Positions 1-9,341 of a DNA stretch of 38,005 bases are shown piece after piece (position 1 is the stretch's first letter; every line of letters begins with the position of its first letter). Both the position numbers and the translations under genes were made by a program. Under the pieces are notes generated by a model. That model worked only from the letters and a program-made list of their open reading frames with translations, did not search any database and was not told the origin of the DNA. Source of the DNA: Candidatus Omnitrophota bacterium (GTDB lineage: Bacteria; Omnitrophota; Gorgyraeia; Tantalellales; Tantalellaceae); contig WJMG01000063.1 in assembly GCA_014728075.1 (NCBI GenBank), positions 1-38,005 on the forward strand. Reading direction: 5' to 3'.

Positions 1-28
1 CGCGGGCGCTTTAAAGCGCCCGCGTTTG
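1..28 (+). terminator. Intrinsic terminator (of a gene upstream of the window)
   Basis: Perfect 24-nt palindrome CGCGGGCGCTTT/AAAGCGCCCGCG followed by TTTGTTT. Confidence 0.7.
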
Positions 29-158
29 TTTAATGACGGAGCGTATGGTATATTTTTAAGAGGGCAAAAAACCCCTTACAATGCCTGAGGGGTATAGGGG
101 CCCGGCGTGTTGCAGAGGTCAGTAATATTTTCTTTCCTATATAAGAACGGAGGTATGG

Positions 159-515
159 ATGAAAGTGCCTTTACAGATGAGTTTCAGAAAGGTCCGTCGC
201 GACGCGGAGATAGAAAAGCTCATAAGAGAGAAAGCCGCGAAGCTGGAGGAGGTCTGCGACCATATTTCCAGCTGCAGGGTCGCGGTCGAGAATACACAGA
301 AATCGCAGGAAAGGGGATGCCCTTTCAGGGTAAGGCTTGATATAACCGTTCCCCCCGGACACGAGATCGTGGTAAAAAGGGAAGAAAGCCAGGGGGACCT
401 TCACGAAACCCTTCCCATGGAGATACGCGAGGTGTTCAAGGCCGCCGGTATAAAGCTGCGTAAGCTCGTGGATAAGCAGCACGGTAAGAACAAGAAGAAT
501 TCCCGTAAGCAATAA
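159..515 (+). CDS. HPF/RaiA-like ribosome hibernation factor (sigma-54 modulation/S30EA family), short form
   Basis: 118 aa; alternating pattern AEIEKLIREKAAKLEE..ISSCRVAVE..PFRVRLDITVPPGHEIVVKRE; SD-like GGAGG just upstream of ATG. Confidence 0.75.
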   Translation: MKVPLQMSFRKVRRDAEIEKLIREKAAKLEEVCDHISSCRVAVENTQKSQERGCPFRVRLDITVPPGHEIVVKREESQGDLHETLPMEIREVFKAAGIKLRKLVDKQHGKNKKNSRKQ

Positions 516-708
516 ACGACCACTTTCTTCCTTTAATAACCGGAGTCCCGCATATCTTTTCAGGACATCGAGAAAAAATGCCCCGAACCGCCGATCTGGT
601 GGAAAAAAGTCAATATAAAGGCGAAAAATCACCTGGTTTCCCGCCCCTTTTTAAGTTAAAGTAATAATAGTACCTTATACATATCGGTTTTACCGCAAAG
701 GAGGCGTC

Positions 709-1662
709 GTGAACAATAAGCCCAAGATAGCCATAATAGGGGCGGGGAATGTCGGCAGCACCTTCGCCTACGCGCTTATGATCCGCGGAATAGCGAGAGA
801 AATAGTGATAATTGACAAGGACCGGGAAAGGGCCAGGGGGCATTGTATGGACCTTAACCACGGGATGAGCTTTACGCGGCCCACGGAGGTGGTCGATTCC
901 GGTTACGAAGGATGCGAAGGAGCCGATATCGTCGTTATTACAGCCGGAGCGAAACAGCAGCCGGGCCAGACCAGGACGGACCTGGTCAGAACAAATACGG
1001 AAATATTCAAAAAGATCGTTCCTGAGGTGCTTGAACACGCCGGGGGCGCCATTCTCCTGGTCGTTACGAACCCGGTGGATATTTTGACATACATTACGAT
1101 GAAACTTTCGGGCCTGCCGCGAAACAGGGTGCTGGGGTCGGGGACCGTGCTCGACACATCAAGATTCCGGTACCTTATAAGCGAACATTGCGATGTCGAT
1201 CCCAGGAATGTACACGCTTACATAATAGGCGAACACGGAGATACGGAGCTTCCCGTCTGGAGCGGGGCTTCTATAGGCGGGATCCGGATCGACAGGTATT
1301 GCCCCACTTGCCGGAACTTTCGGAACTGTGATCGCGAAAAAGCGCTTCAGGGTATTTTCGATAATGTGAAGAACTCGGCTTACAAGGTGATCGAATCCAA
1401 GGGGGCGACTTATTACGCCATAGGACTTTCCCTGGTAAGGATAGTGGAGACTATCCTGGGGGATGAAAAGTCCGTTCTACCGGTATCGACCCTCATTGAG
1501 GATTATTACGGTGTCGAAGATGTCTGCCTGAGCCTTCCCTGCAAGTTAGGTTCGCGCGGTATAGAACAGTTCCTTAAACTGGAACTTTCCCCGGAAGAAC
1601 AGGGGCTTTTCAAAAAGTCAGCTCAATCGCTCAAGAAGATACTAGAGGAGCTGGAGCTTTGA
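709..1662 (+). CDS. ldh: L-lactate dehydrogenase
   Basis: IAIIGAGNVGSTFAYAL Rossmann start, MDLNHG, AGAKQQPGQTR substrate loop with Gln at the LDH-discriminating position, IIGEHGDTELPVWS active site. GTG start with SD AAAGGAGG. Confidence 0.88.
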   Translation: MNNKPKIAIIGAGNVGSTFAYALMIRGIAREIVIIDKDRERARGHCMDLNHGMSFTRPTEVVDSGYEGCEGADIVVITAGAKQQPGQTRTDLVRTNTEIFKKIVPEVLEHAGGAILLVVTNPVDILTYITMKLSGLPRNRVLGSGTVLDTSRFRYLISEHCDVDPRNVHAYIIGEHGDTELPVWSGASIGGIRIDRYCPTCRNFRNCDREKALQGIFDNVKNSAYKVIESKGATYYAIGLSLVRIVETILGDEKSVLPVSTLIEDYYGVEDVCLSLPCKLGSRGIEQFLKLELSPEEQGLFKKSAQSLKKILEELEL

Positions 1663-1673
1663 AAGGGGGAGCG

Positions 1674-2837
1674 ATGAAAGACCCGGTCTGCGGCATGCAG
1701 GTAAGCGAAAAGGACGCGCTTAAACTGCGCTACAAGGGGGAGGAATATTATTTCTGCGGGCGGCGATGCCTAGATAAATTCAGGGAAGAGCACGACATTC
1801 CCGACAACGAATGTCCTTCCTGCGGCGCCGGCGACGGCAAGCCGTTCTACCGTAACAGGACTTTCATAGTCTTTTCTGTCCTGGCGTTCCTTTCGATCCT
1901 CTCTTACGCCGTACCACAGCTGGAAGCGTTCAGGGAGTCCCTCTGGGCTTATTTTAAAAGGATCTGGTGGGCTATCCTGCTCGGGCTGGTCCTGGGAGGC
2001 TTCATAGATCATTTTGTGCCCAGGAAATACATAACCGGAGTACTGGCAAAACCCCGCAAAAGGACGATCTTATATTCGGTGGTCCTGGGATTTCTTATGA
2101 GCGCCTGTTCACACGGTATACTTGCTTTGTCCATAGAGCTTCACAGGAAAGGGGCTTCGCCGCCGGCGGTCGTGGCGTTCCTGCTGGCCGCGCCCTGGGC
2201 GAACCTGACAATAACCATAATGCTCATAGGTTTTTTCGGACTCAAAGCGCTGTATATGATACTCGCGGCCATCTTCATAGCGCTGGTCACCGGTTTCGTT
2301 TTCCAGTTCCTGCAGAGCAAGGGCCTCATCGAGAAGAACCCCAACGAGGCGGGTCTCGAAGAAGGCTTTTCCGTAACGGAAGATATCAGGGCCAGGGTAC
2401 GGGATTACGAATTTTCGTTAAGTAACCTCAAGAAAGATATTAAAGGAGTATACGACGGAGCGGTTTCCCTGGGGAACATGGTCCTCTGGTGGATACTGAT
2501 AGGAATGGGGATAGCCAGCCTGGCGGGGGCGTATGTCCCGGAAGATGTTTTCCGGCAGTACATGGGCCCGACCATGGCGGGTCTTATGATCACGCTGCTG
2601 GTCGCCACGGTCATCGAGGTCTGTTCAGAAGGTTCCGCGCCGATGGCTTTTGAGATATTCCGGAGCACCGGGGCTTTCGGGAACAGTTTTGTTTTTCTGA
2701 TGGCCGGGGTGGCCACGGATTATACAGAAATAGGACTTCTCTGGAGCAATGTCGGGAAAAAGACCGCCATTTGGCTTCCGGTAGTTACCGTTCCCCAGGT
2801 CATCGTTTTCGGTATGATCGCGAATATGTTATTTTAA
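1674..2837 (+). CDS. Permease of the ArsP/UPF0718 (DUF318) type with N-terminal YHS metal-binding domain
   Basis: N-term DPVCGMQV...YYFCGRRCLDKF (YHS); multiple TM helices with SACSHGILAL and CSEGSAPMAFEIF motifs. ATG at 1674 preferred over TTG at 1659. Confidence 0.78.
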   Translation: MKDPVCGMQVSEKDALKLRYKGEEYYFCGRRCLDKFREEHDIPDNECPSCGAGDGKPFYRNRTFIVFSVLAFLSILSYAVPQLEAFRESLWAYFKRIWWAILLGLVLGGFIDHFVPRKYITGVLAKPRKRTILYSVVLGFLMSACSHGILALSIELHRKGASPPAVVAFLLAAPWANLTITIMLIGFFGLKALYMILAAIFIALVTGFVFQFLQSKGLIEKNPNEAGLEEGFSVTEDIRARVRDYEFSLSNLKKDIKGVYDGAVSLGNMVLWWILIGMGIASLAGAYVPEDVFRQYMGPTMAGLMITLLVATVIEVCSEGSAPMAFEIFRSTGAFGNSFVFLMAGVATDYTEIGLLWSNVGKKTAIWLPVVTVPQVIVFGMIANMLF

Positions 2838-2851
2838 AAAAGGAGGAGAAC

Positions 2852-3085
2852 ATGTCTGAAGTCAAAGTTTACAGCAGCCCTACCTGCCCTCATTGCCGGC
2901 AGGCCAAGAAGTTCCTCGAGGATAATAACATCCCCTTCGAGGATTACGATGTGACTTCCGATCAGGAAAAAGCGGAGGAGATGAAAAAGAAGTCGGGCGC
3001 GATGAGCGTTCCCGTGCTGGATATCGACGGGGACATCATCGTAGGGTTCAACGAGAGCGAGATAAAGCAGAAACTGAACCTTTAA
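2852..3085 (+). CDS. Glutaredoxin-like protein (NrdH-type)
   Basis: VYSSPTCPHCRQAKKFLEDNNIPFEDYDV...SVPVLDIDG; CPHC redox motif; SD AGGAGGAG before ATG 2852. Confidence 0.85.
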   Translation: MSEVKVYSSPTCPHCRQAKKFLEDNNIPFEDYDVTSDQEKAEEMKKKSGAMSVPVLDIDGDIIVGFNESEIKQKLNL

Positions 3086-3122
3086 GCGCGGAGTGAATAT
3101 CTTAACTATAAAGGAGGAAGCT

Positions 3123-3410
3123 ATGGGAGCCAGAGAAGAATACAGGGAGAAAGTAGAAGCCAGGATGAAGGAATGGGACGCGAAAATGGATCAGCTCAGG
3201 GCAAAGGCCGAACAGGCCGGGGCGGAAGCGAAGATAAAGTACATGGAGCAGGTAGAGGACCTTAAGGCCAAAAGGGAGGCTTTAAAGAAAGAACTCGAGC
3301 AGATGAAGTCGGCGGGGGAAGAGGCGTGGCAGGAGGCCAGGTCCAGGATAGACCCGCTGGTAGAGCAGGCTTCCGGTATTTTCGACGCTCTTTCCGAAAA
3401 ACTGAAATAG
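3123..3410 (+). CDS. Small coiled-coil protein of unknown function
   Basis: Highly charged heptad-like sequence EEYREKVEARMKEWDAKMDQLRAKAEQ...; SD AAAGGAGG before ATG 3123. Confidence 0.65.
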   Translation: MGAREEYREKVEARMKEWDAKMDQLRAKAEQAGAEAKIKYMEQVEDLKAKREALKKELEQMKSAGEEAWQEARSRIDPLVEQASGIFDALSEKLK

Positions 3411-3428
3411 GTCCCCGGGAGGTGGAAT

Positions 3429-4184
3429 ATGCTCAGGAGTATCAGGGAAATACAGGGATACAGGATAAACGCCTCGGACGGGGAGATAGGGAAAGCGGCG
3501 GATTTTTTCTTTGAAGAGAACGAATGGTCCGTGCGCTATCTGGTCGTCAAGACGGGGAACTGGCTGTTCGGAAAGGAGGTCCTCGTTTCCCCATCCGCTT
3601 TCGGCGAAAAAGCGGAGCCGGAAAAGGGTGTCTTTCCGGTGGATATCAGCAGAGAAAAGGTCAGGGAAAGCCCCGAGGTGGATGCCCATAAGCCTGTCTC
3701 CCGCGAAGAGGAGCTGGAGATGATGAAGCATTACAGCTGGCCGGTCTACTGGAATTACGAGGCCGCCCGGGGTACGGCCGCCGGGATGCCGCCCGTCATG
3801 GTCAAAGAGATAGAGGAAGCCATAAGGAAAGGAGAGTTCAGCCCCAGGGAGAACGACCTCAGAAGCGCTAAAGAGGTCACGGGCTACGCTCTTGAAGCAG
3901 AGGACGGGCGTATAGGGCATGTAACGGACCTTATCGTTGACGATACATCCTGGCGCATAAGGTATATGGTGGTGGATACCAACGACTGGTTGCCCGGGGG
4001 GAAAGTGCTTGTGGGTGTGGACTGGGCCGACAGCATCGACTGGGCGGAATCCAGGGTGAAGGTGGCGCGGCTTACCCGGGAACAGGTGAAGGCCTGTCCG
4101 GAATATGACCCTTCGCGCCCGGTCAACAGGGATTACGAGGAAAAGCTCCACGACCATTTCGGCAGGCCCAAATACTGGGAATGA
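3429..4184 (+). CDS. PRC-barrel domain protein (two tandem PRC-barrels)
   Basis: Repeated pattern GYRINASDGEIGKAADFFFEENEWSVRYLVV...GKEVLVSP and GYALEAEDGRIGHVTDLIVDDTSWRIRYMVV...GGKVLVGV. Confidence 0.85.
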   Translation: MLRSIREIQGYRINASDGEIGKAADFFFEENEWSVRYLVVKTGNWLFGKEVLVSPSAFGEKAEPEKGVFPVDISREKVRESPEVDAHKPVSREEELEMMKHYSWPVYWNYEAARGTAAGMPPVMVKEIEEAIRKGEFSPRENDLRSAKEVTGYALEAEDGRIGHVTDLIVDDTSWRIRYMVVDTNDWLPGGKVLVGVDWADSIDWAESRVKVARLTREQVKACPEYDPSRPVNRDYEEKLHDHFGRPKYWE

Positions 4185-4230
4185 ACGCCTGTTCCGGGTT
4201 TTAATTAAAGTCTAAATACGGGAGGAACGA

Positions 4231-4419
4231 ATGAAAGCTTTTGTAGATCAGGAAAAATGCGTAGGTTGCGGCGCTTGTGCCGAGATATGCCCGGAAGTTT
4301 TCAAGATGGAGGGGGATAAGGCGGTGGTCCACGCTACACCGGTCCCGGAAGGCGCGGAAGAGAAGTGCAGAGAAGCGGAGGAAGCCTGTGCTCCGGACGC
4401 GATAAGCGTTCAGGAATGA
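4231..4419 (+). CDS. Ferredoxin, 4Fe-4S
   Basis: VDQEKCVGCGACAEICPEVF ... ACAPDAISV; 62 aa; SD GGGAGG. Confidence 0.9.
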   Translation: MKAFVDQEKCVGCGACAEICPEVFKMEGDKAVVHATPVPEGAEEKCREAEEACAPDAISVQE

Positions 4420-4443
4420 CCGCGGAAACGGAAAGGGGGAGAA

Positions 4444-5085
4444 GTGCCTAAAGAACGGGTTGATACCATACTGTTCGACCTGGACGGAACTTTAGTGGAT
4501 TCCAGAAAGGATATAGTCGCCGCGGTTAACCACACATTGAGGGAGATGGGGCGAGAAGAAAAGCCCTTTGAGCTGGTGGTCTCTTACATCGGGACGGGTT
4601 CCACCGATCTTGTGCGTAAGGCGCTGGAAGACGATAGTGACGAGGCGGTAAGCGAGGGCCTGAGCATATTCACGCGGTATTTCGGGGAACACTTCGCTGA
4701 TAATACGCGCCTTTTCCCTAATGTAAGGGAAACGCTTTCCCACTTCGGGGACAAGCGCATGATGCTCGTTACCAACAGGAGGACCGAATTGACCAGAAGC
4801 ACGCTTGATAAGTTCGGGCTTTCCGGTTTTTTCAGCGAGATACGGGGAGGGGATGACGACGCGTGCCTGAAACCGACCGGTTGTCCCATAACAAAGGTCC
4901 TGTCCGGGGCCGGTGAAAAGGCCATAATGGTAGGCGACATGGACCTGGACATATTGTCGGGAAAAGAAGCGGGGACCCTCACCTGCGGGGTTACCTACGG
5001 CCTGGGGTCCCGTAAGGACCTGCGGAAAGCCGGTGCCGATTTTGTTATAGATGATATTCTCGAACTTAAGGATATCATAGAATGA
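4444..5085 (+). CDS. HAD-superfamily hydrolase, phosphoglycolate phosphatase-like
   Basis: LFDLDGTLVDSRKDI motif I, VTNR motif II, KPTGCPI and MVGDMDLDI motifs. GTG start with GGGGGAG upstream. Confidence 0.82.
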   Translation: MPKERVDTILFDLDGTLVDSRKDIVAAVNHTLREMGREEKPFELVVSYIGTGSTDLVRKALEDDSDEAVSEGLSIFTRYFGEHFADNTRLFPNVRETLSHFGDKRMMLVTNRRTELTRSTLDKFGLSGFFSEIRGGDDDACLKPTGCPITKVLSGAGEKAIMVGDMDLDILSGKEAGTLTCGVTYGLGSRKDLRKAGADFVIDDILELKDIIE

Positions 5086-5095
5086 AAGGACGGTT

Positions 5096-5725
5096 ATGCG
5101 TAAAAAAGCGGGAACCACGATAGGCGCGCGCCTGCGGAAATATCTTTTTACGGGCCTGGCGACCCTGCTGCCTCTTTTTATAACCTTCTACATTATAGTC
5201 TTCATCTTCGAATTCACCAACAGGTTCGCCGGCAGGCACATTAACGACCTGCTGATGCGGGAATACGGGTTCGCCATCCCCGGGCTGGGGCTGATACTGC
5301 TCACGGCTTTCGTGATCCTGGCGGGGGCCCTTGTAAGCAATTTCCTCGGCAGGAAGCTTTTCGAGCTCGCGGAGAGGTTTTTCTATAAGGCTCCGCTTGT
5401 GGCTAACATATACCCCTCGGCCAAAAAACTGTCGGATTTCCTCTTCAGGGAAGAAGAGAAGAAAAAATTCCGGAAAGTGGTCCTCGTCGAATATCCTTCC
5501 CCCGGGTCCTACTCGGTGGGATTCGTGACGAACGAGGGCGTAGAGGATTTCGACAAAAAAACGGGAGAAGAACTCGTGACCGTCCTGGTTCCCCTGTCGC
5601 CGATGCCTTATTCGGGGCTTTTGATGGTCCTGCCCCGGGAAAAACTTTTCGAAATAGATATGACCGTGAACGAAGCGATACAGCTGGTCCTTTCGGGCGG
5701 TGTTGTAACGCCCGATAAAAAATAA
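5096..5725 (+). CDS. DUF502 family membrane protein
   Basis: LRKYLFTGLATLLPLFITFYIIVFIFEFTNRF..., PGLGLILLTAFVILAGALVSNFLGRKL, PLVANIYPSAKKLSDF, VLVPLSPMPYSGLLMVLPRE. Confidence 0.82.
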   Translation: MRKKAGTTIGARLRKYLFTGLATLLPLFITFYIIVFIFEFTNRFAGRHINDLLMREYGFAIPGLGLILLTAFVILAGALVSNFLGRKLFELAERFFYKAPLVANIYPSAKKLSDFLFREEEKKKFRKVVLVEYPSPGSYSVGFVTNEGVEDFDKKTGEELVTVLVPLSPMPYSGLLMVLPREKLFEIDMTVNEAIQLVLSGGVVTPDKK

Positions 5726-5784
5726 AGAAAAGGCGCCGCCGGGTCTGCCGCGGCTGTTCAGTCTTTACGGAAGGAGTTATATAA

Positions 5785-8037
5785 ATGTGGACAAAATGGT
5801 TTCCCTGGAGATTCATAATAAGCAACCTCGCGAAAAAACACGGCTTTATCGATCCCATACAGCTCGTCGCCAGCGTTAACCGCATGGCCCAGCCTTCCGA
5901 GGTCGCGGCCCCCGTGGAGCTTTTGAGGGTCGCGGCGGTGCTGCACGCCAGAGGACTTATAAACAGTCAGGTCATACAGAACAATCTCGACTGGATATGG
6001 CCTTACTGGGTCGAAAAGCAGTTCGACCCCAGAACGAATTCTTTCGTTCCGAGGGCTTTCTCTCTCACTCATATTAATCTTACGCACCGGAACTGGACGG
6101 CGGTAGGGCTTCCCGGCATAGACGCTTTCCCGATAGTGGATCCGCGCGGGCTGGTGACGCCCTTGTTCGACAGCTGGTCCCTCGACGCCTGGGTGATCTC
6201 CGAAAGCGGCAGGAAACTCTTTCCGTCCCGCTGTGAACCCGCGGCGCAGTCCCTTGAAATGGAGAAAGGGCTTGGTGTGAGGACCGAATTCTCGGGGGAA
6301 GGGATGTCTCTGGTTTCCATGGTCTCTGTCGGCGAATCCGGAGGTGAAGTTCTATGCAGGATGCGGTTGAAAGCAGAGTGCGGCCAAAAAGGCACGCTGG
6401 CGGTATCGCTCAGGCCCTTTAATCCGGAAGGGGTAAGTTTCGTTCACGAGGTGTCCGGTTCCGATAAGGGCTGGCTCGTCAACGGCAAGGATGAGGTGAG
6501 ATTCGACCGCAAAGGGAAGAGTCGCGTTTTTTCGGATTACAGAAAAGGGGATGTGGCCCACAGGCTCACGGAAAAAGAGAGCGCCGGAAGCGCTAAATGC
6601 GAAGTAGGCCTTGTCAGCGCGGCCGAAGTCTTTGATATCGAGCCAGGTTCCGGCACCGAAGTGGAGGTCACCGTGCCGCTCCGGGTAGAAAAGGCGTCCG
6701 CCGCCGGAAAAGAAAAAATAATAATGGGGAACTGGGACGCGGCCGTATCCGCCTGCGCCAGGCTCGAGGTGCCGGACAAGCGGATTGAATATATCTACGA
6801 CGCCGCGGTGAGGTCGCTTGTTCTTTTGAGTCCCGGGGAAGTATACCCGGGGCCGTATACATATAAGCATTTCTGGTTCAGGGACGCCGTTTACGCTCTG
6901 AACGCCATGCTCTCGGTGAACATGTCCCGTGAAGCGCGAAGGATACTGGACCTGTTCCCGCGTTCGCAGGGCCCGACGGGATATTTCAGGAGCCAGGAAG
7001 GAGAATGGGATTCCAACGGGCAGGTGCTCTGGATAATGAACAGGTATTCGGAACTTGCCGGAGAACCCCCGCCGGAGGCGTGGGAAAGGCCGATACGCTC
7101 AGCGGTCAGCTGGATAGAAAGGAAAAGGTCTTCCGGCAGGCGGCCGCCGGAATGCGAGGGGCTTTTCCCGGCGGGTTTCAGCGCCGAGCATTTCGGGCCT
7201 AACGATTTTTATTATTGGGACGATTTCTGGGGAGCCGCGGGGCTGGAAGCGGGAGAAAGGCTTGCCCGCATCACGGGAAAAGATAGACTGGCTTCCAGAT
7301 GCGGGGCCGGCAGGAATTCTTTCATGAACGCCATAAACTCGAGCATAGAGAGGGCCCGGGAACAAAAGAAGATCGCCGGTATGCCGGTCTCGCCTTACCG
7401 CAGGATGGACTCGAGCGCCGTGGGGTCGCTGGTCGCGGGATATCCCCTCAAGCTGTACGCTCCGGATAACCGCATGCTTCTGGCAACAGCCGAATACCTT
7501 ATGGAAAATAACTTCATCGACGGCCTTTTCTATCACGAGATAGCTCATTCGGGTATAAATATCTATCTGAGCCTGCAGATAGCGCAGGTGCTTCTCAGGG
7601 CCGGTGATCCCCGGTATCTGGGGATAGTGAAGGCGGCCGCGGATGTCGCCAGCTCCACGGCGCAGTGGCCGGAAGCCATACACCCCAAGACCAAAGGGGG
7701 GTGTATGGGCGACGGCCAGCATTTATGGGCGTCTTCCGAATGGATCCTGATCGTAAGGAACTGTTTTCTGAGAGAGGAAGGCGATACCCTTATTTTATGT
7801 TCCGGTATACCCGGAGAATGGCTGCGGGAAGGGGAAAGGGTCTTCTTCGGACCTGCCCCCACATCTTTCGGAACGGTAAGCGTGAGCGCGGAGTCTTCTG
7901 AAGGTAAAATATCCGTACAGATATCCTCTCACTGGCACGGCGCCGAACCCCGGCTGGAAGTCCGTCTGCCGGGAGAGCGTCCCGCCGTTCTCGAGCCGGG
8001 CAAGAACAGGGCCGTGATCGAAAGGGGAAAGAGATGA
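5785..8037 (+). CDS. Large six-hairpin glycosidase-like protein (amylo-alpha-1,6-glucosidase/glucoamylase-like)
   Basis: 750 aa; YPGPYTYKHFWFRDAVYALNAML..., GYFRSQEGEWDSNGQVLWIMNRY, FYYWDDFWGAAGL, consistent with an alpha/alpha-barrel glycosidase; SD GGAAGGAG. Confidence 0.6.
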   Translation: MWTKWFPWRFIISNLAKKHGFIDPIQLVASVNRMAQPSEVAAPVELLRVAAVLHARGLINSQVIQNNLDWIWPYWVEKQFDPRTNSFVPRAFSLTHINLTHRNWTAVGLPGIDAFPIVDPRGLVTPLFDSWSLDAWVISESGRKLFPSRCEPAAQSLEMEKGLGVRTEFSGEGMSLVSMVSVGESGGEVLCRMRLKAECGQKGTLAVSLRPFNPEGVSFVHEVSGSDKGWLVNGKDEVRFDRKGKSRVFSDYRKGDVAHRLTEKESAGSAKCEVGLVSAAEVFDIEPGSGTEVEVTVPLRVEKASAAGKEKIIMGNWDAAVSACARLEVPDKRIEYIYDAAVRSLVLLSPGEVYPGPYTYKHFWFRDAVYALNAMLSVNMSREARRILDLFPRSQGPTGYFRSQEGEWDSNGQVLWIMNRYSELAGEPPPEAWERPIRSAVSWIERKRSSGRRPPECEGLFPAGFSAEHFGPNDFYYWDDFWGAAGLEAGERLARITGKDRLASRCGAGRNSFMNAINSSIERAREQKKIAGMPVSPYRRMDSSAVGSLVAGYPLKLYAPDNRMLLATAEYLMENNFIDGLFYHEIAHSGINIYLSLQIAQVLLRAGDPRYLGIVKAAADVASSTAQWPEAIHPKTKGGCMGDGQHLWASSEWILIVRNCFLREEGDTLILCSGIPGEWLREGERVFFGPAPTSFGTVSVSAESSEGKISVQISSHWHGAEPRLEVRLPGERPAVLEPGKNRAVIERGKR

Positions 8038-9341
8038 ACATTCTGATGATGACCAATACATATATACCTATAGTGGGAGGTATAGAAAGGTCCATCGAGT
8101 GCTTTTCCCGTGAGTACCGCTCCCTGGGCCACGAAGCCCTGATAGTCGCGCCGGTCTTCAAGAATATGCCGGATAAGGAGGAAGATGTTTTCAGGATACC
8201 CGCTATACAGAACTTTAACGGGACCGATTTCTCGGTCGAGCTTCCGGTGCCCGGGATCCTTAAAGGCGCCCTGGACGGCTTCGGCCCCGAAATAGTCCAT
8301 TCACATCACCCTTTTCTCGTAGGCGATACCGCCCTGAGGGTATCCGCCAGGAGGGAGATACCGATAGTTTTCACTTACCACACTATGTACGAACTGAACA
8401 CTCATTATGTTCCGGGGGATTCCGAAGCGCTGAAAAAATTCGTCGTCCAGCTGGCCGCGGGCTATTGCGACCTCTGCGACAAGGTCATCGCTCCCAGCCG
8501 GAGCATAAAGGAATTACTGGAGAGCAGGGGGGTCAGGACCGAGATAGTCACGATACCGACCGGCATAGACGCTTCGGAGTTCGAAAAAGGCAGCGGAGCC
8601 AGTATAAGGCGGACGCTCGATATCCCTGAAGAAGCTTTCGTGGCCGGATATCTGGGAAGAATAGCCGAAGAAAAGAACATGGATTTTCTTTTTGAGGCCG
8701 TTATGTCCTTTCTGCGGGAAGAAAAAGACGCTCATTTCCTGGTAGTGGGGGACGGGGGAATGAAGAAAGAGCTTGAGAAAAAGGCTTCCTCCTCTTCGTT
8801 GGGGCAAAAGATACATTTTACCGGCGTCCTGAAAGGCGAGGACAAAGTTAACGCCTACCACGCCATGGACGCTTTTGTTTTTGCCTCGAAAAGCGAAACA
8901 CAGGGCCTCGTACTTGCCGAAGCGATGGCTTCGGGGGTACCGGTCATAGGGCTGGACGCTCCCGGGGCGCGCGAGGTGGTGCGTGACGGGAAGAACGGCT
9001 TTCTTGCGGATAAGGAGGATGTAAGCTTCTACGCCGGACTGATGCAAAGGATAGCGAAGGCGGAAAAGCCCCGGAGAGCGGAAATGTCGGATGAAGCCGT
9101 AAAGACCGCCCGTTCGTTCGATTACAGGAAAAGCGCGGAAAGGACCCTTGAACTGTACCGGGACACCATGAGCCGGAAGCGAGAAAGGAAGGAGAGGGAC
9201 AAAAGTATATGGTCGTACGCGAAAAGGTCCATAAACAAGGAGATGGAGATAATTTCCAATATGATGAGGTCCGCGGGAGCGGCCCTTAACAGGAACGGGG
9301 ATGAGCATGACGGGCGGAAAAAACAGACAGAAAATACTTAA
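8034..9341 (+). CDS. Glycosyltransferase family 4
   Basis: MTNTYIPIVGGIERSIECFSREYRSLGHE...VHSHHPFLVG...IPTGIDASEF...GRIAEEKN...KSETQGLVLAEAMASGVPVIGLDAPGAREVV. Confidence 0.88.
   Translation: MNILMMTNTYIPIVGGIERSIECFSREYRSLGHEALIVAPVFKNMPDKEEDVFRIPAIQNFNGTDFSVELPVPGILKGALDGFGPEIVHSHHPFLVGDTALRVSARREIPIVFTYHTMYELNTHYVPGDSEALKKFVVQLAAGYCDLCDKVIAPSRSIKELLESRGVRTEIVTIPTGIDASEFEKGSGASIRRTLDIPEEAFVAGYLGRIAEEKNMDFLFEAVMSFLREEKDAHFLVVGDGGMKKELEKKASSSSLGQKIHFTGVLKGEDKVNAYHAMDAFVFASKSETQGLVLAEAMASGVPVIGLDAPGAREVVRDGKNGFLADKEDVSFYAGLMQRIAKAEKPRRAEMSDEAVKTARSFDYRKSAERTLELYRDTMSRKRERKERDKSIWSYAKRSINKEMEIISNMMRSAGAALNRNGDEHDGRKKQTENT

Noticed and set aside
107-340. 77-aa + strand ORF
   Set aside because: Overlaps the HPF-like gene in another frame; no SD or motif.
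3282-4157. 291-aa ORF on the - strand
   Set aside because: Shadow of the PRC-barrel gene; no motif support.
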